The notes: generated by a model not told the origin, from the sequence alone. A stretch of DNA of 64,000 nucleotides from Clostridium transplantifaecale (GCF_900626075.1 NZ_UYZY01000006.1:62001-126000), one strand, 5' to 3'. Positions 1 to 9,807 are shown, counted from the stretch's first letter. Numbers and translations: made by a program.

Positions 1-104
1 GCTTTCCCATATCGTTACCAATATAGTATCATCGGCCGCTTAGGTCTTAACCATCGTGTTCGGGATGGGAACGGGTGTCTCCCCTAAGCGCATCGCCACC
101 AGAA
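1..104 (-). rRNA. rrf: 5S ribosomal RNA, partial (3' end cut by window edge)
   Basis: The minus strand carries the conserved 5S core around positions 40-80 (the segment reading ACACCCGTTCCCATCCCGAA) and a typical 5' part. About a dozen bases of the 3' end lie outside the window. It lies only about 200 bases downstream of the 16S 3' end, with no 23S between them, so the order here is 16S-5S and not the usual 16S-23S-5S. A 23S gene may follow further left, beyond the window. Confidence 0.9.
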
Positions 105-258
105 ATGTTGTTTCCAGGCTACGTTAATCGCACCTCCAAAAGCTTCGCTTTTCTCGGTCGTGGTTGGCACCACTTATGCATCCATTCCGCTCCATCCGCT
201 CTTGAAAGCAAGCTTTCATCGCTTCTGTCCCTTCATTTCTGCGCAATTAACTCTGTAT

Positions 259-285
259 CCTCGAAAACTCAACAGTATATAAAAC
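259..285 (-). other. Downstream arm of 16S precursor processing stem
   Basis: This 27-base segment is complementary, with one mismatch and a few G-U pairs, to 2008-2034 on the other side of the 16S gene. In the transcript the two arms would close a long helix looping out 16S, as in the RNase III processing stems known for bacterial rRNA precursors. The pairing is seen in the sequence; the processing role is inferred from family knowledge. Confidence 0.75.
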
Positions 286-299
286 CTTTACTTCTTCTT

Positions 300-1838
<1,539 letters not shown>

Positions 1839-2007
1839 AGATTTGATTCCGTTCAAAAATCGCTTGGCTATTTTTGTCCGTTTGTGTTCGCTTTTGTAGC
1901 ACTTTCGTGCTCCGCAAGTGTATCACGTTTTTACTTGGTTTTGTTCTGAATGTTCTCTCGAACTTCTAGGCTTAACCAAAAGCCTTTGTTCTTTAAGAAT
2001 TTTCAAG

Positions 2008-2034
2008 GTTTTACATACTGTTCAGTTTTCAAGG
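2008..2034 (-). other. Upstream arm of 16S precursor processing stem
   Basis: Partner of 259-285: 27 bases that pair across the whole 16S gene with a single mismatch. It lies in the roughly 240-base leader between tRNA-Ser(GGA) and 16S, where processing stems and antitermination signals are expected. Apart from this arm I could not assign anything firm in that leader. Confidence 0.75.
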
Positions 2035-2076
2035 TTCCTGGCATCGACTTCCAATTGCTTGTCTGTCAATGTCGAA

Positions 2077-2165
2077 CGCAGAAGGAGGGATTTGAACCCT
2101 CGCGCCGCTACTAACGACCTACTCCCTTTCCAGGGGAGCCCCTTCAACCTCTTGGGTACTTCTGC
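2077..2165 (-). tRNA. tRNA-Ser (anticodon GGA)
   Basis: The acceptor stem GCAGAAG/CTTCTGC closes a type II tRNA of 89 nt with a long variable arm, as serine tRNAs have. The anticodon stem CTCCC/GGGAG encloses the loop CTGGAAA, giving anticodon GGA. The T arm contains GGTTCAAATCC. CCA is not encoded. It lies between tRNA-Ser(UGA) and the 16S gene and is probably transcribed with both. Confidence 0.95.
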
Positions 2166-2212
2166 CGGTTGATTTCTTATTTATATATGAAGCTGTGCAT
2201 TATATTTCTTAA

Positions 2213-2298
2213 CGGAGAGAGTGGGATTCGAACCCACGCGCCCTTTCGGACAAACGGTTTTCAAGACCGCCTCGTTATGACCACTTCGATATCTCTCC
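2213..2298 (-). tRNA. tRNA-Ser (anticodon UGA)
   Basis: The acceptor stem GGAGAGA/TCTCTCC closes an 86-nt type II tRNA with a long variable arm. The anticodon stem GCGGT/ACCGT encloses CTTGAAA, giving anticodon UGA. The T arm contains GGTTCGAATCC. CCA is not encoded. It is the first gene after the strong promoter at 2313-2341. Confidence 0.95.
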
Positions 2299-2312
2299 AA
2301 ACGTGCCTTCAT

Positions 2313-2341
2313 ATTTTACAACAGGCTTTCCAGTTTGTCAA
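2313..2341 (-). promoter_or_regulatory. Sigma-A promoter for the tRNA-Ser/rRNA unit
   Basis: On the minus strand a perfect -35 TTGACA (2336-2341), a 17-base spacer and -10 TAAAAT (2313-2318) lie about 15 bases before the first tRNA-Ser. No other promoter this good is visible before 16S, so tRNAs and rRNAs probably share it. Confidence 0.8.
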
Positions 2342-2854
2342 GTACTTTTTTATCTTTTTTTGAATTTTATCTTTTATAGATTCAATTCATACATTAGATA
2401 AAATTAATCTCTGCAGCCTCCGAAAACGGTTGTTTATCAGGGCTTTGTCGCTCGCTGTCTCAGCAGCAACGGTGATAATCTTACCACGTATACCCACAGG
2501 TGTCAACCACTATTTTTCATTTTTTTACAATTTTTGTAATTTCTGGTTTCCAGTCTCTCTAATCTTTCCTTTAACTACAAGGGCTGTGGGCATTTTAGGT
2601 ATATTTTATATCGTTGATTTTCGTCCTTATATTTTCCTTTTCACCAAAATATGAGGTTGTCCTCTTTTATATAAATTCAACTTAATATGAATTCTATAGT
2701 AAAATAAGAATCTTTCTTCAGAATCACTAAACCTCAATCGGACGGATAAGGAGATCCGTTTTTAATAATTCGGCTGCTATTACTATGTACAGTATATCCA
2801 GAAAAATAAAAACCTATCCATATCCTGGCACACCGTAAATCTTTTTCCATTTGC
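2342..2854. other. Intergenic, AT-rich; no gene recognised
   Basis: About 510 bases between the rRNA promoter and the 3' end of ispD. I see no convincing gene, only AT-rich sequence and a small hairpin with a T-run on the plus strand at 2742-2763 that has no gene before it. Confidence 0.6.
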
Positions 2855-3601
2855 TTAAATATCGGCTCTATGATGTATAAAAGTTTCCGCCACGAGCATA
2901 TCTTCCGGTGTTGTTACCTTGATATTGCGGTATGAGCCTTCCGTCAGCCTGACTTTATGTCTGGTCATCGACTCCACCACCATCGCATCATCGGTAACAC
3001 CTGTCTGATATTCCGCCCGGCCCATCATCTTGTCATAAGCTTCCCTGAGCAGAGGATAAGCAAATCCCTGCGGTGTCTGAACCGTCCAGACCAGGGAGCG
3101 ATCCGGCGTCACTCCGGCAAATCCGGCGTCATCGGATAGCTTCACCGTATCCTTGGACGGCATCCCCGCCACACAGGCCCCATAACACACTGCGTCATCC
3201 ATCACCCGTGCAATCACCCCCGGATCGGCAAACGGCCTGGCCCCGTCGTGGACCAGGACATAATCCCCCTGACCGTATCCCCCCTGTGCCTCTAGACATT
3301 TCAGTCCTTCATAAACAGAGTGATAGCGTTCTTTTCCTCCGGGGACTACGGCCAATATTTTATTGAATCCATATTTCTCTATAATTTCTTTGCGGCAATA
3401 CTCTATATCTTCTGCACCTGTCACAAGCACAATATCATTCACCGGCCCATCCTCAAATGTTTTCAGTGAATAATAGATAAGAGGTTTCCCATCCAGGAGC
3501 ATATACTGCTTCTGAACTTTGCTGTTCATCCGGCTCCCTCTGCCTGCCGCCAGTACGACAGCCGCAAACCGGCCTGTCTTATTTAAGGCTTTTTTATCCA
3601 T
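2855..3601 (-). CDS. ispD: 2-C-methyl-D-erythritol 4-phosphate cytidylyltransferase
   Basis: 248 residues, normal for IspD. It would join CTP and 2-C-methyl-D-erythritol 4-phosphate to give CDP-ME, the third step of the MEP isoprenoid pathway, in the cytosol. The nucleotidyltransferase signature AAVVLAAGRGSRM sits at residues 13-25, followed by KQYMLLDGKPLIYYSL; VLVHDGARPF near 125-135 and the TPQGF motif near 185 also match the family. It starts 2 bases after tsaD ends and is the last gene of the minus-strand series rnz-tsaD-ispD, so it is probably co-transcribed with them. No clear terminator was found downstream. Confidence 0.93.
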   Translation of the reverse strand: MDKKALNKTGRFAAVVLAAGRGSRMNSKVQKQYMLLDGKPLIYYSLKTFEDGPVNDIVLVTGAEDIEYCRKEIIEKYGFNKILAVVPGGKERYHSVYEGLKCLEAQGGYGQGDYVLVHDGARPFADPGVIARVMDDAVCYGACVAGMPSKDTVKLSDDAGFAGVTPDRSLVWTVQTPQGFAYPLLREAYDKMMGRAEYQTGVTDDAMVVESMTRHKVRLTEGSYRNIKVTTPEDMLVAETFIHHRADI

Positions 3602-3603
3602 AA

Positions 3604-4641
3604 TCAGCGTTCCCCCAGCTTCAGATTCGGCACTGCATTCAGATCCCAGCCGGCCCGGGAGCCATTGATGTATTCATAATAGGCCGCCACACCAATCATC
3701 GCCGCATTGTCCGTACAGTAAATGGGGGACGGGTGATAGAATTTGAGCCCGGCTTTACGGCAGGCTTCCTCCATTCCTTCCCTGAGGGCCGTATTCGATG
3801 CAACGCCTCCGGCGATTGCAACCTTGTCATAGCCATACTCCCTGGCCGCTGCAATTGTTCTTGTAACCAGAACTTCCACTACGGCATTCTGAAATGAGGC
3901 TGCCAGGTCGGGAACGGCAATCTCTTCTCCTGTCATTTTTGCATGATTAATATAATTAAGAACAGCCGATTTTAAACCGCTGAAACTGAAGTCATAGGGA
4001 TTCTCCCCGACTTTGGCTCTCGGGAATTCCACTGCGTGCTTATTTCCGCCCTGTGCTGCCTTGTCCACCTTAGGCCCTCCCGGATAACCCAGGCCCACAG
4101 CCCTTGCCACTTTGTCAAAGGCCTCTCCGGCGGCATCATCCCTTGTTCTTCCAATAATCTCAAATTCTCCGTAATCCTTCACAATTACAAGGTGTGTATG
4201 CCCTCCGGATACGATAAGGCAGACAAACGGAGGTTCCAAATCCGCATTCTCAATAAAATTGGCCGATACGTGTCCTTCTATATGATGGACTCCTACAAGT
4301 GGTTTTTTAGCGGCATAAGCCAACGCTTTCGCCTCGGCCACTCCAACTAAAAGCGCACCAACCAGGCCGGGACCGTAAGTGACTGCAATTGCCGTAATTT
4401 CCTCCAGGGTCATGTCCGCCTCTTTCAGGGCGCTTTCAATTACCTGGTTGATCTTCTCTATATGTTTCCTGGAGGCAATTTCCGGAACCACCCCTCCATA
4501 GAGTGTATGAAGGTCAATTTGTGACGATATGACATTCGAGAGCACCTGGCGGCCGTTTTTCACCACGGAAGCTGCGGTCTCGTCGCAGGAGCTTTCAATT
4601 GCAAGAATATAAACATCTTCATCGGTTGTATGTTTTTTCAT
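3604..4641 (-). CDS. tsaD: tRNA N6-adenosine threonylcarbamoyltransferase TsaD
   Basis: 345 residues. TsaD transfers threonylcarbamoyl from threonylcarbamoyl-AMP to A37 of ANN-decoding tRNAs, with TsaB and TsaE as partners, both encoded upstream in this window. Visible marks are ILAIESSCDETAAS at the N-terminus, the metal-binding HHIEGH at 119-124, GLGYPGGP, FSFSGLKSAV and the C-terminal CTDNAAMIG with the third metal ligand. The open frame extends 65 residues further upstream, but that stretch overlaps rnz and is unlike TsaD. Start 4641 has GGGAGG before it and gives the usual family length. It lies 22 bases after rnz and 2 before ispD. Confidence 0.95.
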   Translation of the reverse strand: MKKHTTDEDVYILAIESSCDETAASVVKNGRQVLSNVISSQIDLHTLYGGVVPEIASRKHIEKINQVIESALKEADMTLEEITAIAVTYGPGLVGALLVGVAEAKALAYAAKKPLVGVHHIEGHVSANFIENADLEPPFVCLIVSGGHTHLVIVKDYGEFEIIGRTRDDAAGEAFDKVARAVGLGYPGGPKVDKAAQGGNKHAVEFPRAKVGENPYDFSFSGLKSAVLNYINHAKMTGEEIAVPDLAASFQNAVVEVLVTRTIAAAREYGYDKVAIAGGVASNTALREGMEEACRKAGLKFYHPSPIYCTDNAAMIGVAAYYEYINGSRAGWDLNAVPNLKLGER

Positions 4642-4663
4642 GGCGCTTTCTTCCTCCCGCTTC

Positions 4664-5575
4664 CTAGTCTTCTTCAAAACCCAGCTCTGCCGTCCAGCCG
4701 TCCCTTGCCGCTTTTGCCTCAGGGAATATCTCTCTGACCTTATCCATATATTCTTCCGGTCTGGTGAGGGAAGGACTGTAATGGGTAAGCCACATCTGCG
4801 CAGGTTTCGCCGTCTTTGCGAGGTTTGCCGCCTCATACATTGTCATATGCTTATATTCTCTTGCCTTGGACTCTTTTCCGTCCTCGCCGTACATTCCTTC
4901 ACAGATAAACAGATCCGCATCCTGCGCATATTCCGCAATCACGGGAACCGGCCTGGTGTCCGTGCAGTATGTGACGCGGATTCCTTTTCTGGCAGCTCCT
5001 AATACCATATCCGGCGTCAGGGTACGTCCGCCGTCCTCCACAATCTCGCCTTTCTGAAGCCTGCTCCAGAACTTCTGGGGGATCTGCTGTTCTCTTGCGC
5101 GCTCCACATCAAACCGTCCCTTTCTTGGGATGGAAACAGAATATCCATAACAGGTGACATTATGGTTCACTTTGTATGCGTCGAGCACGTAAGGTCCTAT
5201 CTCAAATTTTTCCCTTGGTTCCGTCATTTCAATAAATTGAAGCGGAAAAGGAAGTTCCGGCGCTATTGTCCTGAGAGCGCCGACCACCCGTTCCAGGCCC
5301 TTCGGTCCAATCATAATCACGGGCTCTGTACGCTCCGCATTTCCCATCGTCAGCAAAAGGCCCGGAAGGCCGCTGATATGATCCGCATGGTAATGGGTAA
5401 AACACATTACATCAATCGGTTTCGGGCTCCATCCCTTCTCTTTCAGCGCCACCTGGGTTCCTTCACCGCAGTCTATTAATAAATTGCTCCCGTCACAGCG
5501 GGTCATCAGCGATGTCAGCCACCTGTACGGCAGCGGCATCATCCCCCCTGTTCCCAGCAGACAAACGTCTAACAT
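4664..5575 (-). CDS. rnz: Ribonuclease Z
   Basis: 303 residues, the short-form RNase Z length. It is a cytosolic metallo-beta-lactamase-fold endonuclease that cuts tRNA precursors lacking CCA just after the discriminator base. This fits the two tRNA-Ser genes here, which do not encode CCA. The zinc motif HYHADH is at residues 61-66, in the context CFTHYHADHISGLPGLL; later ligands include the Asp of YCTDTRP and the His of WLTHYSPS. It has its own promoter (5622-5651) and leads into tsaD and ispD. Confidence 0.93.
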   Translation of the reverse strand: MLDVCLLGTGGMMPLPYRWLTSLMTRCDGSNLLIDCGEGTQVALKEKGWSPKPIDVMCFTHYHADHISGLPGLLLTMGNAERTEPVIMIGPKGLERVVGALRTIAPELPFPLQFIEMTEPREKFEIGPYVLDAYKVNHNVTCYGYSVSIPRKGRFDVERAREQQIPQKFWSRLQKGEIVEDGGRTLTPDMVLGAARKGIRVTYCTDTRPVPVIAEYAQDADLFICEGMYGEDGKESKAREYKHMTMYEAANLAKTAKPAQMWLTHYSPSLTRPEEYMDKVREIFPEAKAARDGWTAELGFEED

Positions 5576-5621
5576 GTAAAATCCTCTTTTCTATATACAT
5601 CCTGTCAAATAGTTCTCCCAA

Positions 5622-5651
5622 ATCATACCATAAAAGGAAGCCAGGTTGCAA
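5622..5651 (-). promoter_or_regulatory. Sigma-A-like promoter for rnz-tsaD-ispD
   Basis: Minus-strand -35 TTGCAA (5646-5651), 18-base spacer and -10 TATGAT (5622-5627), about 45 bases before the rnz start. Confidence 0.6.
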
Positions 5652-5693
5652 GGGGGATGAGGATTTAGTTGGGATGCGGATGCGATTGATTTA

Positions 5694-5730
5694 TTGTTCA
5701 CACGGATATATTCCGCGAAGTGTTTTCACA
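5694..5730 (+). repeat. Dispersed repeat, copy 1
   Basis: Contains TTGTTCACAC, then ATTCCGCGAAGTGTTTTCAC (5710-5729). Near-identical cores occur, in the opposite orientation, at 9828-9847 and 52210-52229. It lies between the small zinc-ribbon gene and the rnz promoter. Confidence 0.7.
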
Positions 5731-5741
5731 TATTAATCCTG

Positions 5742-5984
5742 TCACAAAAGCTCTACCTGCTCTTCAATATCTACCGGAATGCAGAATTCCGCCGTCATCC
5801 TGTCATAACATTCCTCGCAGAGATCAAAATGATGCACTTCTCCATCCTTTTCCGAGAAATAATCCCACACATAGTCAAAACGGGCAGTCCCTTCTCTCAG
5901 AATTCCGTCTTTCACAACCATCTTTTTCCCGCACATGTTACAGCAGACAGCTTCCAATTGTCCATTTTCTTTGTACTTTCTCAT
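5742..5984 (-). CDS. Small zinc-ribbon-like protein, unknown function
   Basis: 80 residues from the start at 5984, which has GGCGAGG upstream; the open frame could begin 11 residues earlier but without a good site. I do not recognise a named family. Two cysteine pairs, CNMC in CNMCGKKM and CEEC in LCEECYDRM, suggest a structural zinc site. The rest is soluble, with an acidic C-terminus (DIEEQVELL) and no membrane segment. It lies between rimI and rnz, separated from rimI by about 210 bases with a weak terminator, so it may be its own unit. Function unknown. Confidence 0.7.
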   Translation of the reverse strand: MRKYKENGQLEAVCCNMCGKKMVVKDGILREGTARFDYVWDYFSEKDGEVHHFDLCEECYDRMTAEFCIPVDIEEQVELL

Positions 5985-6118
5985 AATATCCTCGCCTTTC
6001 TTCTTATCGTGTGTCACCTGTTTTCTGGCTTGTCCCTCTTTTTCCTGACCGGACCTTTTTTATTTTTTATCTCATTTTTCCCGTCCGGTTTCCGAAGCTC
6101 TGATTTTCCCTGCTGCAG

Positions 6119-6153
6119 AGAAAATAGGAGCATCACCGTCAGGGATACTCCTA
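6119..6153 (-). terminator. Weak terminator after rimI
   Basis: On the minus strand TAGGAG/CTCCTA with partial inner pairing is followed by ATTTTC. The short stem and short T-run make this a weak or leaky terminator. Confidence 0.4.
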
Positions 6154-6194
6154 CATTATATCTGGTTTATTCACGATTTCAGGTGGTAATTTTT

Positions 6195-6635
6195 TCAACT
6201 GTGACGGCGCCACATAATGAGTGCATCCTCGTCAGGAGCGGTGTAATACCTTTTTCTGACTGCTTCTGTTTTGAAACCGTATGATTTATAAAGATTTATG
6301 GCTGCGCTGTTGGAAGCTCTTACCTCTAAACTGATTTCTTCCACCTGGTTTATGCTGGCATACTCAGCCAGGATTTCCATAAGCTCCCTGCCGTACCCCC
6401 TCCCCCTGGACGCAGGCAGGACGGCAATTCTCATCAGTTCACCCTCCCCGGCTATGACGCGGAAGTTGCAATATCCCTTAATTTTTCCTTCTTCTTCCAA
6501 CACCCATACCTTGTCTAAAGGACTCTCCAGGCACTCTTCGAGAAGTTTCCCGGACCAGGGTACTGTAAAACTTTTCTGCTCCAGTTCCGCCACATCCGGC
6601 AAATCCTTAAGCTCCATCAAACGAATCGACGCCAT
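6195..6635 (-). CDS. rimI: Ribosomal protein S18-alanine N-acetyltransferase RimI
   Basis: 146 residues, a GNAT acetyltransferase that uses acetyl-CoA to acetylate the N-terminus of ribosomal protein S18 (activity known for the family). The acetyl-CoA loop RGRGYGRELM and the C-terminal INLYKSYGFKTEAVRKRYY are typical of RimI. It starts 5 bases after tsaB, an arrangement common in Gram-positives where tsaE, tsaB, rimI and tsaD cluster. GNAT specificity cannot be proved from sequence; the call leans on motif plus neighbours. Confidence 0.88.
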   Translation of the reverse strand: MASIRLMELKDLPDVAELEQKSFTVPWSGKLLEECLESPLDKVWVLEEEGKIKGYCNFRVIAGEGELMRIAVLPASRGRGYGRELMEILAEYASINQVEEISLEVRASNSAAINLYKSYGFKTEAVRKRYYTAPDEDALIMWRRHS

Positions 6636-6640
6636 TTCTA

Positions 6641-7396
6641 TTACTCCCCGCTTTTCTCCACTACCACAATCCCTGCCGCCAGTTTATCCATTTCCCCCTG
6701 GCGTTCCGCTACCTCGCGTTCCCGTTCTGCCTGGGATTTGCGCAGATAGTCCGGCTTATGTTCCGACGCATCCTCAGTTTTACCCTGACTGTAATAAACG
6801 GCTCCCAGGGCTGCCACTGCGGCTGCTCTCTGCCGGTTTACGTGAGCCGGTGCAAACTCATAGGGGACTTTTATTTCTTCTTCTATTATATGCCGGCAGA
6901 CAGGCACTCCGTCACCGAGAAAAATAACTTTTTCCCCAATCCGGTTAAGTTCTTCCACCAGCTCCCTTATATCCGCCGGCCACTGTTCCCTGACCACCTC
7001 GAATGAATCACGGTAATGGTAAAGACCTGTATAGACCTGATTTCTTCTCGCATCCATGATCGGACAAATCAATGCGGAAGCTCCATAGAGGTTATAGGCC
7101 ATAGCGTCCATGGTTGGAACATGGATCAGCGGTTTACCTAACGCCAGCCCCAGCCCCTTCCCCGTCGCCGAGCCGATACGGAGTCCGGTAAAAGACCCGG
7201 GTCCTCCCGAGACAGCAATAGCATCAACGGTACCCGGCTCCTCCTCCAGCATCCCCATCATCTGATCGATCATAGGCAGCAGCGTCTGTGAGTGCGTTTT
7301 CTTTAAATTCACCGTATACTCTGCCGTAACAACATCGTCCGTCACAATGGCCACCGAGGCCACCAGAGATGAACTTTCTATTCCTAGAATTCTCAT
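6641..7396 (-). CDS. tsaB: tRNA threonylcarbamoyladenosine biosynthesis protein TsaB
   Basis: 251 residues. TsaB is the catalytically inactive ASKHA-fold partner of TsaD in t6A37 synthesis. It begins MRILGIESSSLVASVAIV, has the family SGGPGSFTGLRIG stretch near residues 64-76, and lacks the TsaD metal-binding His motif, as expected. The C-terminal third (after about 190) is Glu/Arg-rich. The start overlaps the end of tsaE by 4 bases (ATGA), indicating translational coupling; rimI follows after 5 bases. Confidence 0.92.
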   Translation of the reverse strand: MRILGIESSSLVASVAIVTDDVVTAEYTVNLKKTHSQTLLPMIDQMMGMLEEEPGTVDAIAVSGGPGSFTGLRIGSATGKGLGLALGKPLIHVPTMDAMAYNLYGASALICPIMDARRNQVYTGLYHYRDSFEVVREQWPADIRELVEELNRIGEKVIFLGDGVPVCRHIIEEEIKVPYEFAPAHVNRQRAAAVAALGAVYYSQGKTEDASEHKPDYLRKSQAEREREVAERQGEMDKLAAGIVVVEKSGE

Positions 7397-7821
7397 TTTC
7401 TTTCCTCCACGGTTATTTTGCGGTAGTCAAAACCCTTTTTCAAATCCTTCTCAATCCGGATCTGTGTAAGCTGTTCCGGCAGAATTTCCTCGATCAAATT
7501 GGACCACTCTATCAGGCTGACTCCATCACCGTAAAAACAATCCTCATAGCCGATTTCATCCATCTCGCTGATGTCTCCAATCCGGTAGACGTCAAAGTGA
7601 TAAAGCGGAAGACGCCCGTCGTCGTATTGCTGGACAATGGTAAACGTAGGGCTGCTCACCGGCCCTTCAATGCCGAGTCCTTTCGCAAAACCCTGGGTAA
7701 ATACGGTCTTCCCCACTCCCAGATCTCCGTTTAAGCAGTACACCTCTCCCGGCTTTGCTTTCTTTCCCAGGTTCTCTCCCAGTTCAAATGTCTCTTCCGG
7801 TGTAAATGTCTCTATTGTCAT
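7393..7821 (-). CDS. tsaE: tRNA threonylcarbamoyladenosine biosynthesis ATPase TsaE
   Basis: 142 residues. TsaE is the ATPase that supports turnover of the TsaBD complex. The Walker A motif GDLGVGKTVFTQG is followed by SSPTFTIVQQY and YHFDVYRI, and SLIEWSN near the C-terminus is typical. The open frame extends 11 residues upstream, but the start at 7821 has GGAAAGGG before it and follows directly on the ycxB-like gene. Its end overlaps tsaB by 4 bases. Confidence 0.93.
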   Translation of the reverse strand: MTIETFTPEETFELGENLGKKAKPGEVYCLNGDLGVGKTVFTQGFAKGLGIEGPVSSPTFTIVQQYDDGRLPLYHFDVYRIGDISEMDEIGYEDCFYGDGVSLIEWSNLIEEILPEQLTQIRIEKDLKKGFDYRKITVEERK

Positions 7822-7822
7822 C

Positions 7823-8314
7823 TCAGATCCCTTTCCTCTTTTCTGCCGGGACATACTCTCTGATTACGTTCAGAAACTGCTCTTTTTTGCTCCCGTCGAG
7901 TACCCGCTCCGGGAACAGGTATGCCCTGTCCTTGGTCAGATACAGGATATAAATATCCGATATCTTTCCCACCTTTACAATCTGGTTCCACCGGATTACA
8001 GCCTTATCCTTCCCCTGGTGCACCCTCAGTCCGTTATAATCTATTTTAAAATGGGTTTCCTTTGATCTCTGGGGATCCAGCGTCTCCCTGCCGGCTTTCC
8101 TGTACAGGACAAACGGCTGGGTCGCCGCGATCAATATTACCGCCAGCGCCAGAACTCCCTTCATATAGCCAGGCTGCGCAGACCAGGTGGCCGCCACCGC
8201 TCCAAGGGCCAGCACCGAACAGCCGATGCTTATCGCGCCTGCTGTGGAATGGTAATAGTGGTGAAGGGAAAACAGGAAGATCTCCCTTGCCGTTACTTTA
8301 ATTCGTAAATCCAT
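7823..8314 (-). CDS. YcxB-like membrane protein
   Basis: 163 residues from a start at 8314 with AGAGG upstream. The longer frame to 8407 would begin almost at the predicted transcription start, so it is rejected. There are two hydrophobic segments at about residues 28-50 and 55-75, then a soluble domain with FKIDYNGLRVHQGKDKAVIRW and YLFPERVLD. This layout matches the YcxB-like family as I recall it, whose function is unknown; a PH-like fold is plausible. It is the first gene of the tsaE-tsaB-rimI unit. Confidence 0.65.
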   Translation of the reverse strand: MDLRIKVTAREIFLFSLHHYYHSTAGAISIGCSVLALGAVAATWSAQPGYMKGVLALAVILIAATQPFVLYRKAGRETLDPQRSKETHFKIDYNGLRVHQGKDKAVIRWNQIVKVGKISDIYILYLTKDRAYLFPERVLDGSKKEQFLNVIREYVPAEKRKGI

Positions 8315-8407
8315 ATTACACGCCTCTTTTCTCCGGTGTCCTATCTCCCCGCCCAGCCGGGCAACGATTAATACCGAAGGGACAAAACACCAATATTTCC
8401 TTCCCAC

Positions 8408-8436
8408 ATCTTAATATAGGAACTGAAAAAAGTCAA
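8408..8436 (-). promoter_or_regulatory. Sigma-A promoter for ycxB-like/tsaE/tsaB/rimI
   Basis: Minus-strand -35 TTGACT (8431-8436), 17-base spacer, -10 TAAGAT (8408-8413). The predicted transcript start near 8400 leaves a leader of about 85 bases before 8314. Confidence 0.65.
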
Positions 8437-8561
8437 TCGGGGCTGCATTCTCCCGCGGTTGTCCATCTTTGTCAAAAAGACAGTTTCCACGCTGTCAATC
8501 ATGCATTTTACAAAACGGTATTTCCCTCTCTGCCAGGTATCCATTTCTATGCGCCGCGCCG

Positions 8562-8595
8562 CGTGTTACAGGTCACGGAGTGAACCGTAACACCT
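8562..8595. repeat. Inverted repeat upstream of asparaginase promoter, dispersed-repeat relative
   Basis: GTGTTAC at 8562 pairs with GTAACAC near 8592 around an imperfect inner stem. Read on the minus strand (GTTACGGTTCACTCCGTGAC...) it resembles the repeats at 21570-21599 and 39397-39427. It lies just before the -35 box at 8606 and could act as an operator, but repeat membership explains it equally well. Confidence 0.5.
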
Positions 8596-8605
8596 TTCTT
8601 CCCCC

Positions 8606-8634
8606 TTGCCAGCCTATATCGTTTCCTGTATACT
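8606..8634 (+). promoter_or_regulatory. Sigma-A promoter for asparaginase
   Basis: -35 TTGCCA (8606-8611), 17-base spacer, -10 TATACT (8629-8634), about 28 bases before the start codon. Confidence 0.7.
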
Positions 8635-8661
8635 TGTGAGCATAAAGGATGGTAAAACAAT

Positions 8662-9702
8662 ATGAAAAAAATATTATTATTCACCACAGGAGGCACCATC
8701 GCATCCAAAGAAGGCACGAACGGCCTTGAGCCCGAGATGAATGCGGATGAGCTGCTTTCTTATATGGGAGATTTAACATCACGTTATGAAATCACCTGCC
8801 GCGAGCTGCTCAGTCTGGACAGTTCCAATATCCAGGCGGAGGAATGGAAAAAAATAGCCCGCAATATCTTCGAAAATCTGGATATTTATGATGGTATCGT
8901 CGTCACCCATGGAACCGATACCATGGCATATACCTCCTCCATGCTGTCTTTCATGCTCCAGGGCCTGCCTATCCCCGTTGTGCTGACCGGCTCACAGATG
9001 CCTATCGACAACATGCTGACCGATGCGCGAAACAATCTATACTCGGCCTTTGCCGCCATTGACGCCAAAATAAACGGCGTCTGTGTGGCATTCAACCGCC
9101 GGATTATGCTGGGCTGCCGCGCCGTCAAGGTGAGGACACTTGGTTTTGAAGCTTTTGAGAGTGTTAACGCCCCCTATCTGGCGGAAGTTTTCGCCAATGG
9201 AATGCGCAGATACCATGAGCCGGAAAAGCCGGTATCTTCCGCCCCGCTTGCCGATCCGCCAACCGAAGGCTCCTGCCGCGCTGTTTTAAATGACAGCATA
9301 TCCACCGACGTTTTTCTGCTGAAGCTGATTCCTAACACCAAACCGGCCATCTTTGATGCGCTGAAAAACCTGGGATACCGCGGAATCGTGCTGGAAGCAT
9401 TCGGAGCCGGCGGACTGCACTTTTTCAGAAGGAATCTGCTTGAAAAACTGGAGCAGCTCACTAAAGCCGGTATCAGCGTCGTGGCATGCAGCCAATGCCT
9501 GTACGAGCCAAGTGATTTCTCAATCTACGAGGTGGGACGGCGTCTGCTGGAATGCGGAGTCATCCCGGGCCGCGATATGACGACCGAAGCGGCCGTTACA
9601 AAACTGATGTGGGCTCTGGGACAGACGGATGATCCGGAAAAAGTCCGCGAAATTTTTAATACGAATATTGCAGGCGAGGTTTCCATTACCGAAGAAGTAT
9701 AA
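8662..9702 (+). CDS. L-asparaginase (type I family)
   Basis: 346 residues. Hydrolyses L-asparagine to aspartate and ammonia. The first catalytic threonine lies in LFTTGGTIAS (residues 6-15) and the second in VVTHGTDTMAYT near 80-90. LTGSQMPIDNMLTDARNNL, with the conserved TGSQ, also matches. There is no signal peptide, so it is cytosolic. It is the first plus-strand gene and is followed after 203 bases by an M20 amidohydrolase on the same strand, suggesting a role in amide-nitrogen salvage. Glutaminase side activity cannot be excluded. Confidence 0.9.
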   Translation: MKKILLFTTGGTIASKEGTNGLEPEMNADELLSYMGDLTSRYEITCRELLSLDSSNIQAEEWKKIARNIFENLDIYDGIVVTHGTDTMAYTSSMLSFMLQGLPIPVVLTGSQMPIDNMLTDARNNLYSAFAAIDAKINGVCVAFNRRIMLGCRAVKVRTLGFEAFESVNAPYLAEVFANGMRRYHEPEKPVSSAPLADPPTEGSCRAVLNDSISTDVFLLKLIPNTKPAIFDALKNLGYRGIVLEAFGAGGLHFFRRNLLEKLEQLTKAGISVVACSQCLYEPSDFSIYEVGRRLLECGVIPGRDMTTEAAVTKLMWALGQTDDPEKVREIFNTNIAGEVSITEEV

Positions 9703-9807
9703 CCTTGCCCAACCGTGAGGCCGGGCAGGAACCTGGCCTGATATTCTAATTACACTCACAAGATAAAACATGAAAATGAATACGGATTCAGACCAACCGC
9801 ATAACTC

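Noticed and set aside
2742..2763. Plus-strand hairpin ACGGAT/ATCCGT with T-run
   Set aside because: Terminator-like, but no plus-strand gene precedes it and on the minus strand it lacks a T-run; kept only as a note on the spacer.
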